The notes under the pieces are model-generated. The model saw only the letters and a list, made by a program, of their open reading frames with translations. It did not search any database and was not told where the DNA came from. The translations under genes were made by a program, and so were the position numbers. 64,000 nt of DNA from Adiantum capillus-veneris (lineage: Eukaryota; Streptophyta; Polypodiopsida; Polypodiales; Pteridaceae). Positions within the stretch are counted from its first letter, which is position 1. Each line of letters opens with the position of its first letter. The stretch is taken from assembly GCA_014529385.2 (NCBI GenBank), contig CM043955.1:138807108-138871107 (forward strand). Direction: 5' to 3'. Of the stretch, positions 56,066-64,000 are shown in pieces.

Positions 56066-56555
56066 TTGCTTGGGGATAATAGGGTGTAGACTTGTGGTGA
56101 GATATCATGAAGTTTGATGTGAGTTCTTTTATTACTTCATTTATAAAATGAGTTCCATTGTCACTCACAAGTTCAAAGGGGCATCCAAAACGTGTGATAA
56201 TCTTCTCAAAGAGGAACTTAGCTGTTGTTTTTGCATCCGCCTTTCGTGTTGCTTTTGATTCAACCCATTTGGTTACATAGTCGGTAGCGACAATGATATA
56301 TCGTGATTGCGTGTTACGTGCAGCCGGGCTAATCGGTCCTACAAAGTCTAAGCCCCACTTTTCAAATGGTTGGGTTACCTTGATGGGATGTAGAGGCATC
56401 CTATCCCTTCTTTGTGGCCTGTTGAAGCGTTGGCATTCATCACATCCCTTTGCAAAAAGTGATGCATCCTTAAACAGAGTGGGCCACCAATAGCCTGACT
56501 GTAAGATCTTTCGGGCAGTCAACTTTCCTGAAAAGTGACCACCAGCTACGCCCAT
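56052..56555 (-). pseudogene. GypD integrase zinc domain and core
   Basis: 167 open codons: the HHCC-type zinc domain (GGHFSGKLTARKILQSGYWW, CDECQRFN) and catalytic core with first Asp (WGLDFVGPIS) and second Asp (LVSDNGTHF), reaching PQANG, where an extra C breaks the frame just before the catalytic Glu. The TAA at 56565-56567 lies in the same frame upstream (codons E-A-H between). Confidence 0.9.
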
Positions 56556-56564
56556 GTGTGCCTC

Positions 56565-56795
56565 TTATAGAATATATAAATACTCATCCTCGGGGGCACA
56601 GCGTCTAAGAACATCATCTTTTCCTCTCTTATAGAGAGTTCCAGCCAGTAAGCAATAGGGTTCGCATTCCTTGATTAATTTTCGAGCTATATCTTTTCGC
56701 AGTTCTTTGGGTGGAAAACCATTAACTAAGAAGTTAACAATCTTTTCACTCCATTCAGGCATTGTCTCAACAATGAACAAAGGAGTATCAGGCAA
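56565..56795 (-). pseudogene. GypD spacer between RNase H and integrase
   Basis: 76 open codons (PLFIVETMPEWSEKIVNFLV ... YKRGKDDVLRRC), matching the pre-integrase linker of related plant gypsy elements. It is joined to the RNase H frame by a single-base shift near 56815-56825 and ends at TAA 56565-56567. Confidence 0.8.
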
Positions 56796-57724
56796 TTCAT
56801 CATCAACCCCCGTAGGAGCTTCGCCACATTAGGGATACGAGATAAATGATCCGCCATGACATGTTTCCTCCCAGGCCTCACAACAACGGTGAAGTCAAAC
56901 TCAAGAAGAATTAACAACCATCGTGTAATTCGCCCTGTGGAACACGGCTTGTTTACCAAATATAGCAATGCTTGATGATCAACATAAAACACAAACTTGG
57001 TAGCAAGAAGGTAATAGCGAAATTTCTTTACTGTGTAAATCATAGCTAGACCTTCGCGCTCTGTAGTAGTGTAGTTCATCTCGGCATCATTTAATTGGCG
57101 ACTTGCAAAGCTAATAGGGTAGTCCAATTTATGTTCTCCTGGTTGAGTTAGAACACACCCAATAGGAAAATTTGATGCATCAATATGCACATGAAAAGGT
57201 ACATTCCAATCAGGTGTTTGCAAGATTGGAGCACTTGTTAGGGCCTTCTTTAATAACTCATAAGATTGATGACATTCTTTCGTCCAGTGAAACTCGATAA
57301 GAAGCTTGTACAATGGACGCGCTATCTCGGCAAAGTTTAAAATAAATCTTCGATAATAACCAACATGGCCCATAAATCTTTGAGCTCCTTTATAGTTCGT
57401 AGGTGGTGGCAAATCGGCAATGGCTTTAATCTTACTCTCATTTGTGGATATCTCGTTCTTGGACACTATATGCCCTAGAATGACTCCATGCTTAACCCAA
57501 AATTGGCATTTGAAAGGGTTCAATGAGATGCGATAAAATCTGCACCTTTCAAATATTTTTCGTAGATATAACAAATGCTTCTCCCAAGAAGAATAAACAC
57601 AAAGGTCGTCTAGGAAAGCTTCACAAAACTCCCTTAGAAATTCTTTAAACGCAGTGTTTATTAATCGTTGGAATGTAGCAGAGGCATTCGTTAAGCCAAA
57701 AGCCATAACACGAAATGCAAACAC
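56726..57724 (-). pseudogene. GypD reverse transcriptase palm/thumb and RNase H
   Basis: 332 open codons. Palm: FRVMAFGLTNASATFQRL, catalytic AFLDDLCVYSS (F-L-D-D). Connection: LGHIVSKNEISTNESK and FMGHVGYYRRFILNFAE. RNase H: FHVHIDASNFPIGCVLTQPG, YTTTEREGLAMIYTVKKFRY, FYVDHQALLYL, HVMADHLSRI. Catalytic acidic residues are visible. At its start, about 15-20 bases typical of this region appear to be missing relative to the 58859-57645 frame, which breaks the enzyme between fingers and palm. Confidence 0.92.
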
Positions 57725-58859
57725 TCGCAGTTTTAGCTTGGTACTCTAATGCAATTGTGATTTGATTGTAACCAGAGTACCCATCTAAAAAGCTATAAGC
57801 CTCCTTGCCCGCAACTCTTTCAAGCACATGTTCTGAATATGGCAAGGGATAATGATCTCTCCTAGTGGCTGCATTAACTTTCTTGAGGTCCACGCACACT
57901 CTTAGTTTCCCATTCTTTTTTGGCACAATGACTATTGGAGAAACCCATTCTGAGTGCTCAATAGGGTATATGAATCCACATTGGATAAGTTTTTCAATCT
58001 CCTCTTGTACAATTTTGGCGTACTTAGGATTCGTTGGATAGGGTCGTTGCTGGACGGGTTTAGCAGTGTTGATCATGGGAATTGTATGTTGCACCACAGA
58101 AGGTGGAACGCCCTTCATGTCATGATATGTCCAAGCAAAGATATCCTTGTATTCCTTGAGGAGCTCCTTAAGTACAGCCTCTTCAGTTTCGGTAAGGTCT
58201 TGAGCAATAAAGACTGGTTTAGACTCCTCACCTGGTTTTGCTAATTCTATCTCTTTAACTACCCCTGGACCATCATAGAGTCCAGTGCTTCCATTGGTAG
58301 GTATTCGTTGGGCTTTGGCATGCACAACCTTTCTCTCCCCCGTGGTATAAGATTTAAAATGTTCAGGAGCCGTATGTAAGTCAGCAGGCTCTTGTCCTGA
58401 CGGAGACCTTTCTTTTAGTTCTGCCTCCTTTTGTTGCTGTGCTAACTCTCGGTTTTGACGTCTTCTTATAGTTCGACTCAATTTCGGCTCTGTAACCTCC
58501 AATTGAGCGAGGTCAATGGGTCGCGGGCTGCACCACATGACACTCTGGAGATGTTCACCCCAATTGTCTACTAGCTTTCGATGAGCATCACATGCCCCTA
58601 GATAGCTAAGCCATTTTGCAGTAGATCTTTCCTTGTTTATCCTAGCTCTCACATTTGCTCGATATCGTCGTCTCTTATATGACCTTTGTTTCTTGTTAAG
58701 GTTTTGATTTTGGTAAATGTTTGAACTCGACTCGCTTGATAGGTCTTCGCTTGTATCTTCTTCACTCTCATATAAATTACCAAAAATGGTCGTACTAGAC
58801 CTTGAGTGTTCAGTTTCTATACTTGGCTCACTCGATGTTTCCTCAGGTTCTGAATCCAT
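57645..58859 (-). pseudogene. GypD protease-RT linker and reverse transcriptase fingers
   Basis: 404 open codons. A long charged linker carries an Arg-rich stretch (YKRRRYRANVRARI). It is followed by the pre-RT segment (LLKEYKDIFAWTYHDMKGVP) and fingers/palm start (IVPKKNGKLRVCVDLKKVN, YSFLDGYSGYNQITIALEYQ). The family-typical text ends at QAKTA, after which the frame is wrong until its stop. In frame with the upstream ORF apart from TAG 58866-58868. Confidence 0.9.
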
Positions 58860-58865
58860 TTCTCC

Positions 58866-60413
58866 CTAAGATTCCGTTTCTGATGTGTATTGGCCTGAAG
58901 CCTTTGAGGAATCATCGGTTTCACTCTCAGGTAGGTGTGCCTCTTTCTTATCATCGGATGTTACATGCGCTACACCTAACATGTTTACTGGTGCAATGTG
59001 TGGTATCTCTTCCCCATCTGGTGTTACCCAAGTTGTTCCTCTAGCTCCCCATGTATCTATAGTTGCCGCTAGGTGTACCCAATCGACATTGTCCGACTCA
59101 GCCATTCCGGGTAGGATATCCATATAAGGAGAGTTCTTCCCAATATCCGTGTCTTCGTTACACATGTAACAATACTGTAATGGAGCTGAGTGAATTGTTG
59201 TATTTGATCGATTATCAATGATGAATTTATTTCCTAGAGGATGCGTTCGACCACTTAAAAGATCAACTCGAATGACAGAGTCTTGGAACTGTAAGTAGAC
59301 GTGGTTTTTGGACCAGTCATGCACCATTTTTGCTTCCCTCATGAATGGGCGCCCTAAGATCATCTCAAATGACATAGGATGCTTGGAAAAATCCATAACA
59401 ATGAAAGTTTGCCTTACCTTGTGTCCCAAGACCTTGATCCTGAGATCCTTAAGCATTCCAATAGGCATAACAATAGATCCATTAGCCATTTTTACCACTA
59501 CACTTGTGGCTTCAAGGTGAGGTCGCCCCATAGACTCCCAACAACTCTTTGTCACCATGCTGACTCCCGCACCACCGTCAAGGACTCCCTTTACAGTTAA
59601 TCCTTTAGTAGTGATTGGCAGAGTAGCATTAGATTCATCACCTTCAAAGTATTGCCCCAACTTGTTAACAGGTACTTCAATTACAGATTCATGTCCCGCT
59701 AGGTCAGATGGTGGTGCTAAATGTTCCTCATCATTCATTACTGAGTGAGGTTTGTTCATATGTGCAAACTGCGGTAATCCGGCCTGTAATTCTCCATTGA
59801 GGAAGACTCGAAGAGCTGAGACTAGCTCGGGGTCTTTATATAGTTTGGACATGATGGTGGTTCTAACTTCTGAAGACATGAAATCCATCAATTTGGCAAC
59901 ATTTAATGGCATCTTGTGGGACGTAGGACCCTGACAAGAGAATGGTGAAGATGGAATCTCCACTTCCTCAAGGGGGTCGGGCATTCCCTCACCAAACATT
60001 CTCTCTAGTAGGAAAGGTGTGTGTCCACTTTCAGATGTCCTACCCTCACTCTCTTCCCGAATGATACTGGGTATAGCTAACGGCCTGTAGTTCTTGTGAG
60101 GTTGAACTTGTGTGGGAAACACTGTGTCCGACATCTGGATATGTTTGGGTTCAGGTTCTAATGTTCGTTGAGTTTCTTCCACCAAACCCCTCAGTTGTTG
60201 GACTCGTTCAATTTCCACTGTTGGGTTTGGATAGGTTCCAATCTTTCTCTTGCAATCCTCATTTTTCGTCTCTCGTGGCTTATCTTGGGGGTTCGCAACT
60301 GGGTGGTTTAACTTTGAATACTCTTTTGGTGTTCGTCGTAATTCCCTCTCGTGATCCTCCTCACTGGCTTTTTCCTTTGTAGTAATAGTTTTGGTCTCCG
60401 TGGTCTCTATCAA
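58866..60413 (-). CDS. GypD first protease domain
   Basis: 515 open codons. The N-terminal 240 residues are a charged linker. The retropepsin-like domain spans about residues 268-375: LTVKGVLDGGAGVSMV with active-site D279-G-G-A instead of D-[S/T]-G-A, hydrophobic flap region (VVVKMANGSIVMPIGML), and EMILGRPFMREAK at 350-362. D-G-G variants are known in some plant gypsy proteases, so it may still act. It is in the same frame as the flanking ORFs, separated by TAG codons (60426-60428 upstream, its own stop 58866-58868). Compare the second D-T-G domain after integrase. Confidence 0.85.
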   Translation of the reverse strand: MIETTETKTITTKEKASEEDHERELRRTPKEYSKLNHPVANPQDKPRETKNEDCKRKIGTYPNPTVEIERVQQLRGLVEETQRTLEPEPKHIQMSDTVFPTQVQPHKNYRPLAIPSIIREESEGRTSESGHTPFLLERMFGEGMPDPLEEVEIPSSPFSCQGPTSHKMPLNVAKLMDFMSSEVRTTIMSKLYKDPELVSALRVFLNGELQAGLPQFAHMNKPHSVMNDEEHLAPPSDLAGHESVIEVPVNKLGQYFEGDESNATLPITTKGLTVKGVLDGGAGVSMVTKSCWESMGRPHLEATSVVVKMANGSIVMPIGMLKDLRIKVLGHKVRQTFIVMDFSKHPMSFEMILGRPFMREAKMVHDWSKNHVYLQFQDSVIRVDLLSGRTHPLGNKFIIDNRSNTTIHSAPLQYCYMCNEDTDIGKNSPYMDILPGMAESDNVDWVHLAATIDTWGARGTTWVTPDGEEIPHIAPVNMLGVAHVTSDDKKEAHLPESETDDSSKASGQYTSETES

Positions 60414-60425
60414 ATCTGAGTCATC

Positions 60426-61790
60426 CTAAGGGTCATTCATATACACGGGATCCTCTCCTGTCCCTATGTTAGTCTTTGAACTAAGTTTTGAGTTAGAAGC
60501 ATTAAGGGATTTCTTTCTTCGTGTTTTCTTCTTTCTCGCTCGGCCAATGGATGCAGCATCTCTCTCTTCGAGGATGTAATTTTGCTTTTGGAGCATCGAC
60601 CGTGTGAGTGCATTCACTGGTGCTATGTTTATAGTTGGTGGTGTCCCATCAACAATCTCTATTATGTTCAATGGTGTGATTTTCGGTGCGTTTCGATTGT
60701 TAGGACACTGTGCGATCAAATGATCTATGCCACAACGATTACAAGTGAGTATTGGCATTGCCAATGCACTCCCTTGACTTGTTTGCATTAGTGAGGCATT
60801 CTTTTGCATTCTAATGGGGCACTCAGCTACTCGATGTGGTCCACCACATTCGTAGCACTGAAGAGGTGGTCTCTTGGTAAAACTATTAATGTTTTGGCCT
60901 CTTGCTGCTAGCGCAGTAGCTTGATATACCGGTTTGATTTGTCCCCAATGGTCTTCCATATAGTACATGGGACACTCCTCAAGCATGTTGACTCCATAGG
61001 TGATACTAGAGTCTATGTCCTCTTCGCAATCTACATAAGTACTAGATGACTCGCAACCTATTTGGTTCATAGGTGTAACTCTTGGATGAGGGGGTTTCGG
61101 TCCTAGCACTGGAGGTGGCAACGGTGTGGTTTGGACCACATTTTGGGTTCTAGGGACCATGTGCTGTAATGGCAACTGTTGCTCCATGGGTGGGGTAGGC
61201 ATCAATGCAGGAACTCGAGGTGAGTCTGCACAAGCTATAGGCAATCTATTTTCCATGATGCGTTTAAGCATTAGGCAATCCTTCGCTTGATGGCCATACC
61301 TACCACACACGTTACAAGTCCCGTTAAACTTTACTCTGAAAGTAGGGCATTCACTCGTAGTATGTGGGCCCAAGCAAATTGAGCACCATTGTTGCTCCCT
61401 TCTTGGATACATATGAGTGTTTTGTGGAGCACGATTACCCCTAAGGCTTTCTTGGATGGCCTTGGTGAGATCTGCCAAAGTCATCTCAGATATCGTTTGC
61501 TCTTTCACGATTGGCTTTATCTTCATTGGCTCATGCCCTGATGCTTGCGAGCTACTTGACTTCGGCTCAGCAGACACTCTTTCTCCTGCAATCATTAAAT
61601 TATCCTCCAATTGGATTGCATTCATGGTGACTGCTTCCCAAGTAGTGATACCTCTAATGACTAGGCCATTATAGATACTTTCATGTCGTAGTCCCCTAAT
61701 GAATCTATCGAGCAATTGGTTGTTGTTGAATCGCTCGTTTGGATTGCATCGAGAATTCAAATTCTTTAGGCGACTAATGAAGTCTCTCAC
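60426..61790 (-). CDS. GypD Gag C-terminal half with four zinc knuckles
   Basis: 454 open codons. The capsid end (DFISRLKNLNSRC, LLDRFIRGLRHESIY) is followed by four CCHC knuckles: CSICLGPHTTSEC (136-148), CNVCGRYGHQAKDC (159-172), CYECGGPHRVAEC (312-324) and CNRCGIDHLIAQC (350-362). Only the second has the standard CX2CX4HX4C spacing; the others have three residues before His. A 140-residue Pro-rich spacer separates the pairs. Most plant gypsy Gags have one or two knuckles. It would package element RNA. The first residue is read from GTG because the true frame is continuous with the previous ORF across TAG 61824-61826. Confidence 0.88.
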   Translation of the reverse strand: MRDFISRLKNLNSRCNPNERFNNNQLLDRFIRGLRHESIYNGLVIRGITTWEAVTMNAIQLEDNLMIAGERVSAEPKSSSSQASGHEPMKIKPIVKEQTISEMTLADLTKAIQESLRGNRAPQNTHMYPRREQQWCSICLGPHTTSECPTFRVKFNGTCNVCGRYGHQAKDCLMLKRIMENRLPIACADSPRVPALMPTPPMEQQLPLQHMVPRTQNVVQTTPLPPPVLGPKPPHPRVTPMNQIGCESSSTYVDCEEDIDSSITYGVNMLEECPMYYMEDHWGQIKPVYQATALAARGQNINSFTKRPPLQCYECGGPHRVAECPIRMQKNASLMQTSQGSALAMPILTCNRCGIDHLIAQCPNNRNAPKITPLNIIEIVDGTPPTINIAPVNALTRSMLQKQNYILEERDAASIGRARKKKTRRKKSLNASNSKLSSKTNIGTGEDPVYMNDP

Positions 61791-61823
61791 GGATTCACCT
61801 TCTTCTCGTTGGGCTTTCTGGAG

Positions 61824-63752
61824 CTAAGAGGCTACACCCCAAAGTACTCCCTCTCGTATGTATTCTTTTAAGAACAGTCTCCTAAGAGTAGAGTAGATCG
61901 TTTTCTCTTCTACTCTTAAGGTTCTATACCAATCTCCAGCCTTTCCGCTTAGGGTCAAACTCAAAGCCTTACACTTATGTAGCTCATTGTGCTCTTCCAA
62001 GGAATCGCACACATGTTCAAAGACTTCCATATGCTTTCTAGCATCTCCGTCTCCACTGAATTTCTGTGTGAGCTTAGCTACTTGAACTGCCTTGCTCCTA
62101 GGCTCTCTATCAGGTGCACTACGCATGTTTTCCGCAATAGAGCAACCGATAGTTTGAGCAAATGCTGCCAAATCTCCTATTTGAGCAGGTATAATGGGTG
62201 TATGTGCTCCTGGAACCACATGTGAGATGGGAGTTGGCCTTGGCCTTGGCATACGCGCGGCTCTTGGGTCCCAAATTTTGTATGGTGGTGTACCAGACGG
62301 TGGTCCAAAGTTTACAGGCGTGGCCCTAGGCATAGGGGGTGCCTGATATGGCATGTTATTATTAAATGGCATGGCTCCACTTGTATAAGAGCTTGGATAA
62401 TTCCATTGTGGATTGTAAGCTCTTGGAATAATCGGAGGTGTAGGAGCTACATGAGGCTGAGGTACGACAGGTGCACATGATTGATACATACATGTAGGTA
62501 TAGTTGGGGGCACTGTGCTACTAGGCATCGGCGCAGTGTTAACAAATGAACTCCATGGTGTACTTCTTGTCATGCTCACCACTGGGATATGCATGGTAGC
62601 CGTAGTGTCATTAAGAGAAAGATGAGCTAGATCTGGGAAGGTAAAGCTGCCACTTGTGGGCTCAGATTGTACTGAGGCTCCTGGCGAAACAACATATGGA
62701 GTATCAATGGGGCTCACTGAGGGAGTCTCCATTTGTGACAGGGTTGGTTGGTTGGCCTTTCCCGTATCCAAGAATCTCATTAGGCCTGTTGAAGGCATGT
62801 TGATCCCTGTGTTCTGTCTTTCTAACTCGACAATCCTATGGAGGACATCACAGACTTTCTGTTGTTGCTCATCTATGCTAGTAGCACCCGAGGTGGATTG
62901 TAGAAAATCTAACCAACCCACATGATAGGTGTGTCCTATGTACCGATCAGTTAAAGCTTCTGCTTGTAGGTCATACTCCCAATTTTCGTTTAGGAATATC
63001 CCATCTAGGCCTGGCGTGCTGGAGGTTTCCCTTGAAGTGGAAGCATTATTGCTCCCCATAGCTTGCCCCTCCGTGACTGCTACCTTGGGAGCACTCGGTT
63101 GCTCGGCTGGCATGATTGTTGTCATAGGAGCCTTTGCTTTCAGGGATCGACTTTGTTCTAGCCTTCGTAGGTTCTCAATTTCCCTCTCCCTTGTTGCTTG
63201 CATATAGCGTTCGATCTCTTGTACTTCGGCAAGACTCCTACCATCGGGTAGTAAAACCTCAGAGGGAGATAGTCCTAAAGCATCAGGAGGTGCAGTGGAT
63301 GGAACATTCACATGCACACTCTCAAGAAGCATAGGGTCTATTTTAGGCACGAATGACGAATTTACTTCCCCACTCCCTTCATTTATTTCATTAACCGCAT
63401 GTTCGGAGCGAGTAGCTCTACTAAGGGTCTCTTTTAAGCGGCTAAACACGCTGGACCCGGGCCGTGGGCCCATGGCATGCATGTCTTGACTTGAACTATC
63501 AGGGTTTGGTGTAGGATACCCCTCCATGACTTCGTAGTCAAAGGAAGAATCACTAGACGCGATATGAGGATCTTGGGTCGCGCTACCTTGAGTCCCGGCC
63601 GAAGGTCCAGAACCTAGGGTGGAGGAATAATGGGTGCCCCCGTAAATGGAGGCACTACCAATATGCTCGTGCTCTAACACTCGTCCAGAGCGTAGGTTCA
63701 TATGACTTGGATCCCCTAGAAGTGTCAGTGAGGGCCCGTGAAGGCTGCTCAC
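61824..63752 (-). CDS. GypD Gag N-terminal half
   Basis: 642 open codons from MSSLHGPSLTLLGDPSHMNL. A long low-complexity N-terminal region rich in Ser, Pro and Thr carries a charged helix around residues 180-205. The capsid (Retrotrans_gag) domain begins near residue 565 (AKLTQKFSGDGDARKHMEVF, LSGKAGDWYRTLRVEEKTIY). The frame stops at TAG 61824-61826 in the middle of the capsid domain and continues in the same frame beyond it. The first Met lies about 250 bp from the window edge, so an upstream start is possible. Confidence 0.85.
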   Translation of the reverse strand: MSSLHGPSLTLLGDPSHMNLRSGRVLEHEHIGSASIYGGTHYSSTLGSGPSAGTQGSATQDPHIASSDSSFDYEVMEGYPTPNPDSSSQDMHAMGPRPGSSVFSRLKETLSRATRSEHAVNEINEGSGEVNSSFVPKIDPMLLESVHVNVPSTAPPDALGLSPSEVLLPDGRSLAEVQEIERYMQATREREIENLRRLEQSRSLKAKAPMTTIMPAEQPSAPKVAVTEGQAMGSNNASTSRETSSTPGLDGIFLNENWEYDLQAEALTDRYIGHTYHVGWLDFLQSTSGATSIDEQQQKVCDVLHRIVELERQNTGINMPSTGLMRFLDTGKANQPTLSQMETPSVSPIDTPYVVSPGASVQSEPTSGSFTFPDLAHLSLNDTTATMHIPVVSMTRSTPWSSFVNTAPMPSSTVPPTIPTCMYQSCAPVVPQPHVAPTPPIIPRAYNPQWNYPSSYTSGAMPFNNNMPYQAPPMPRATPVNFGPPSGTPPYKIWDPRAARMPRPRPTPISHVVPGAHTPIIPAQIGDLAAFAQTIGCSIAENMRSAPDREPRSKAVQVAKLTQKFSGDGDARKHMEVFEHVCDSLEEHNELHKCKALSLTLSGKAGDWYRTLRVEEKTIYSTLRRLFLKEYIREGVLWGVAS

Positions 63753-64000
63753 CTAGTAATTTTGGGTGTTTTGCAACCCAAGTCTTTTCTTATTTATTTA
63801 TTTTTTGATTTTTTGGTCCTTTTTTTCTGACCCAGCTATAGAATAGAACATATGATAGCTCAAAATGAGCGTCTCGGTCAGAGGGACATGCCGTGCTTTA
63901 CAGCCCTCCGTTTGGTCACTTTATGCCCTCGGAATCCCTAAAACCGTCAATTTCTAGTAGGGAACTAGGCCCAAATTAAAAAGTCTAAGGGTGCAAGTGG
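63753..64000 (-). other. GypD leader, no gene
   Basis: No primer site or LTR end is visible in these 248 bases, so the leader is at least this long and the 5' LTR lies to the right of the window. Confidence 0.6.

Larger units (their letters stand above)
51928..64000 (-). mobile_element. GypD: large Ty3/gypsy element, runs off edge
   Basis: A minus-strand element of more than 12 kb, inserted in the RNase H of CopA. From its 5' side: leader (64000-63753), Gag with four zinc knuckles, protease (D-G-G), reverse transcriptase, RNase H, integrase, a second retropepsin-like domain (D-T-G), a W-x-P-K-rich tail and the 3' LTR. No chromodomain was seen. Domain sequences fit the plant non-chromovirus gypsy lineages (Athila/Tat side), as does the GypF remnant at 1.9-3.6 kb. 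Frames are interrupted by three TAG codons, one TAA, single-base shifts and a short deletion in the reverse transcriptase. Confidence 0.92.

Overview
This is plant nuclear DNA. The evidence is a spliced SUVH4/KRYPTONITE-type histone H3K9 methyltransferase gene, retroelement primer sites matching the 3' end of plant initiator tRNA-Met (TGGTATCAGAGC, found four times), a Tourist-like MITE, a Helitron candidate and many long GA/GT microsatellites. The density of nested LTR retrotransposons suggests a large, repeat-rich genome. A fern or gymnosperm is possible, but the species cannot be read from the sequence.

Layout. From 1 to 5.9 kb there are decayed mobile elements on the minus strand: a Ty3/gypsy pol remnant (about 1.9-3.6 kb) and a LINE reverse transcriptase remnant (about 4.4-5.35 kb), with GA tracts between them. 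From 5.9 to 12.6 kb lies the only host gene I can support, the minus-strand SUVH4-like gene, with at least 13 exons. Exons were placed by splice sites and continuous domain homology: N-terminal region, SRA/YDG, pre-SET, SET, post-SET. From 12.9 to 22 kb there is no convincing gene. This stretch holds small DNA transposons: two related copies of a Helitron-like repeat containing a tRNA-like Pol III box pair, a 257-bp Tourist-like MITE, a short inverted-repeat element and a 1.34-kb CACTAG-ended element flanked by TTAA. A nearly intact Ty1/copia element (Cop1, 22076-27303) sits in a GA microsatellite.

From 30.5 kb to the end the window is one nest of LTR retrotransposons. The oldest, GypE (minus), is interrupted near the end of pol by CopA (plus, from 32419). 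CopA is split in its reverse transcriptase by the chromovirus GypB (minus, 36951-51391, target duplication AAAGA). GypB is split in gag by CopC (plus, 43669-49291, target duplication ATCAT). CopA is cut again in its RNase H by GypD (minus, from about 51928), which runs off the right edge.

All retroelement polyproteins are broken by nonsense codons, frameshifts or local duplications, so none looks autonomous as sequenced. GypD is the most unusual. It has four zinc knuckles in Gag, a protease with a D-G-G active-site motif in the usual place, a second retropepsin-like domain with canonical D-T-G downstream of integrase, repeated W-x-P-K motifs, and a 152-codon ORF that may lie inside its LTR. 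A link worth noting: in characterised plants SUVH4 maintains H3K9me2 and CHG methylation on retroelements, and several stops in the elements here look like methylcytosine deamination (CAG to TAG, CGA to TGA).
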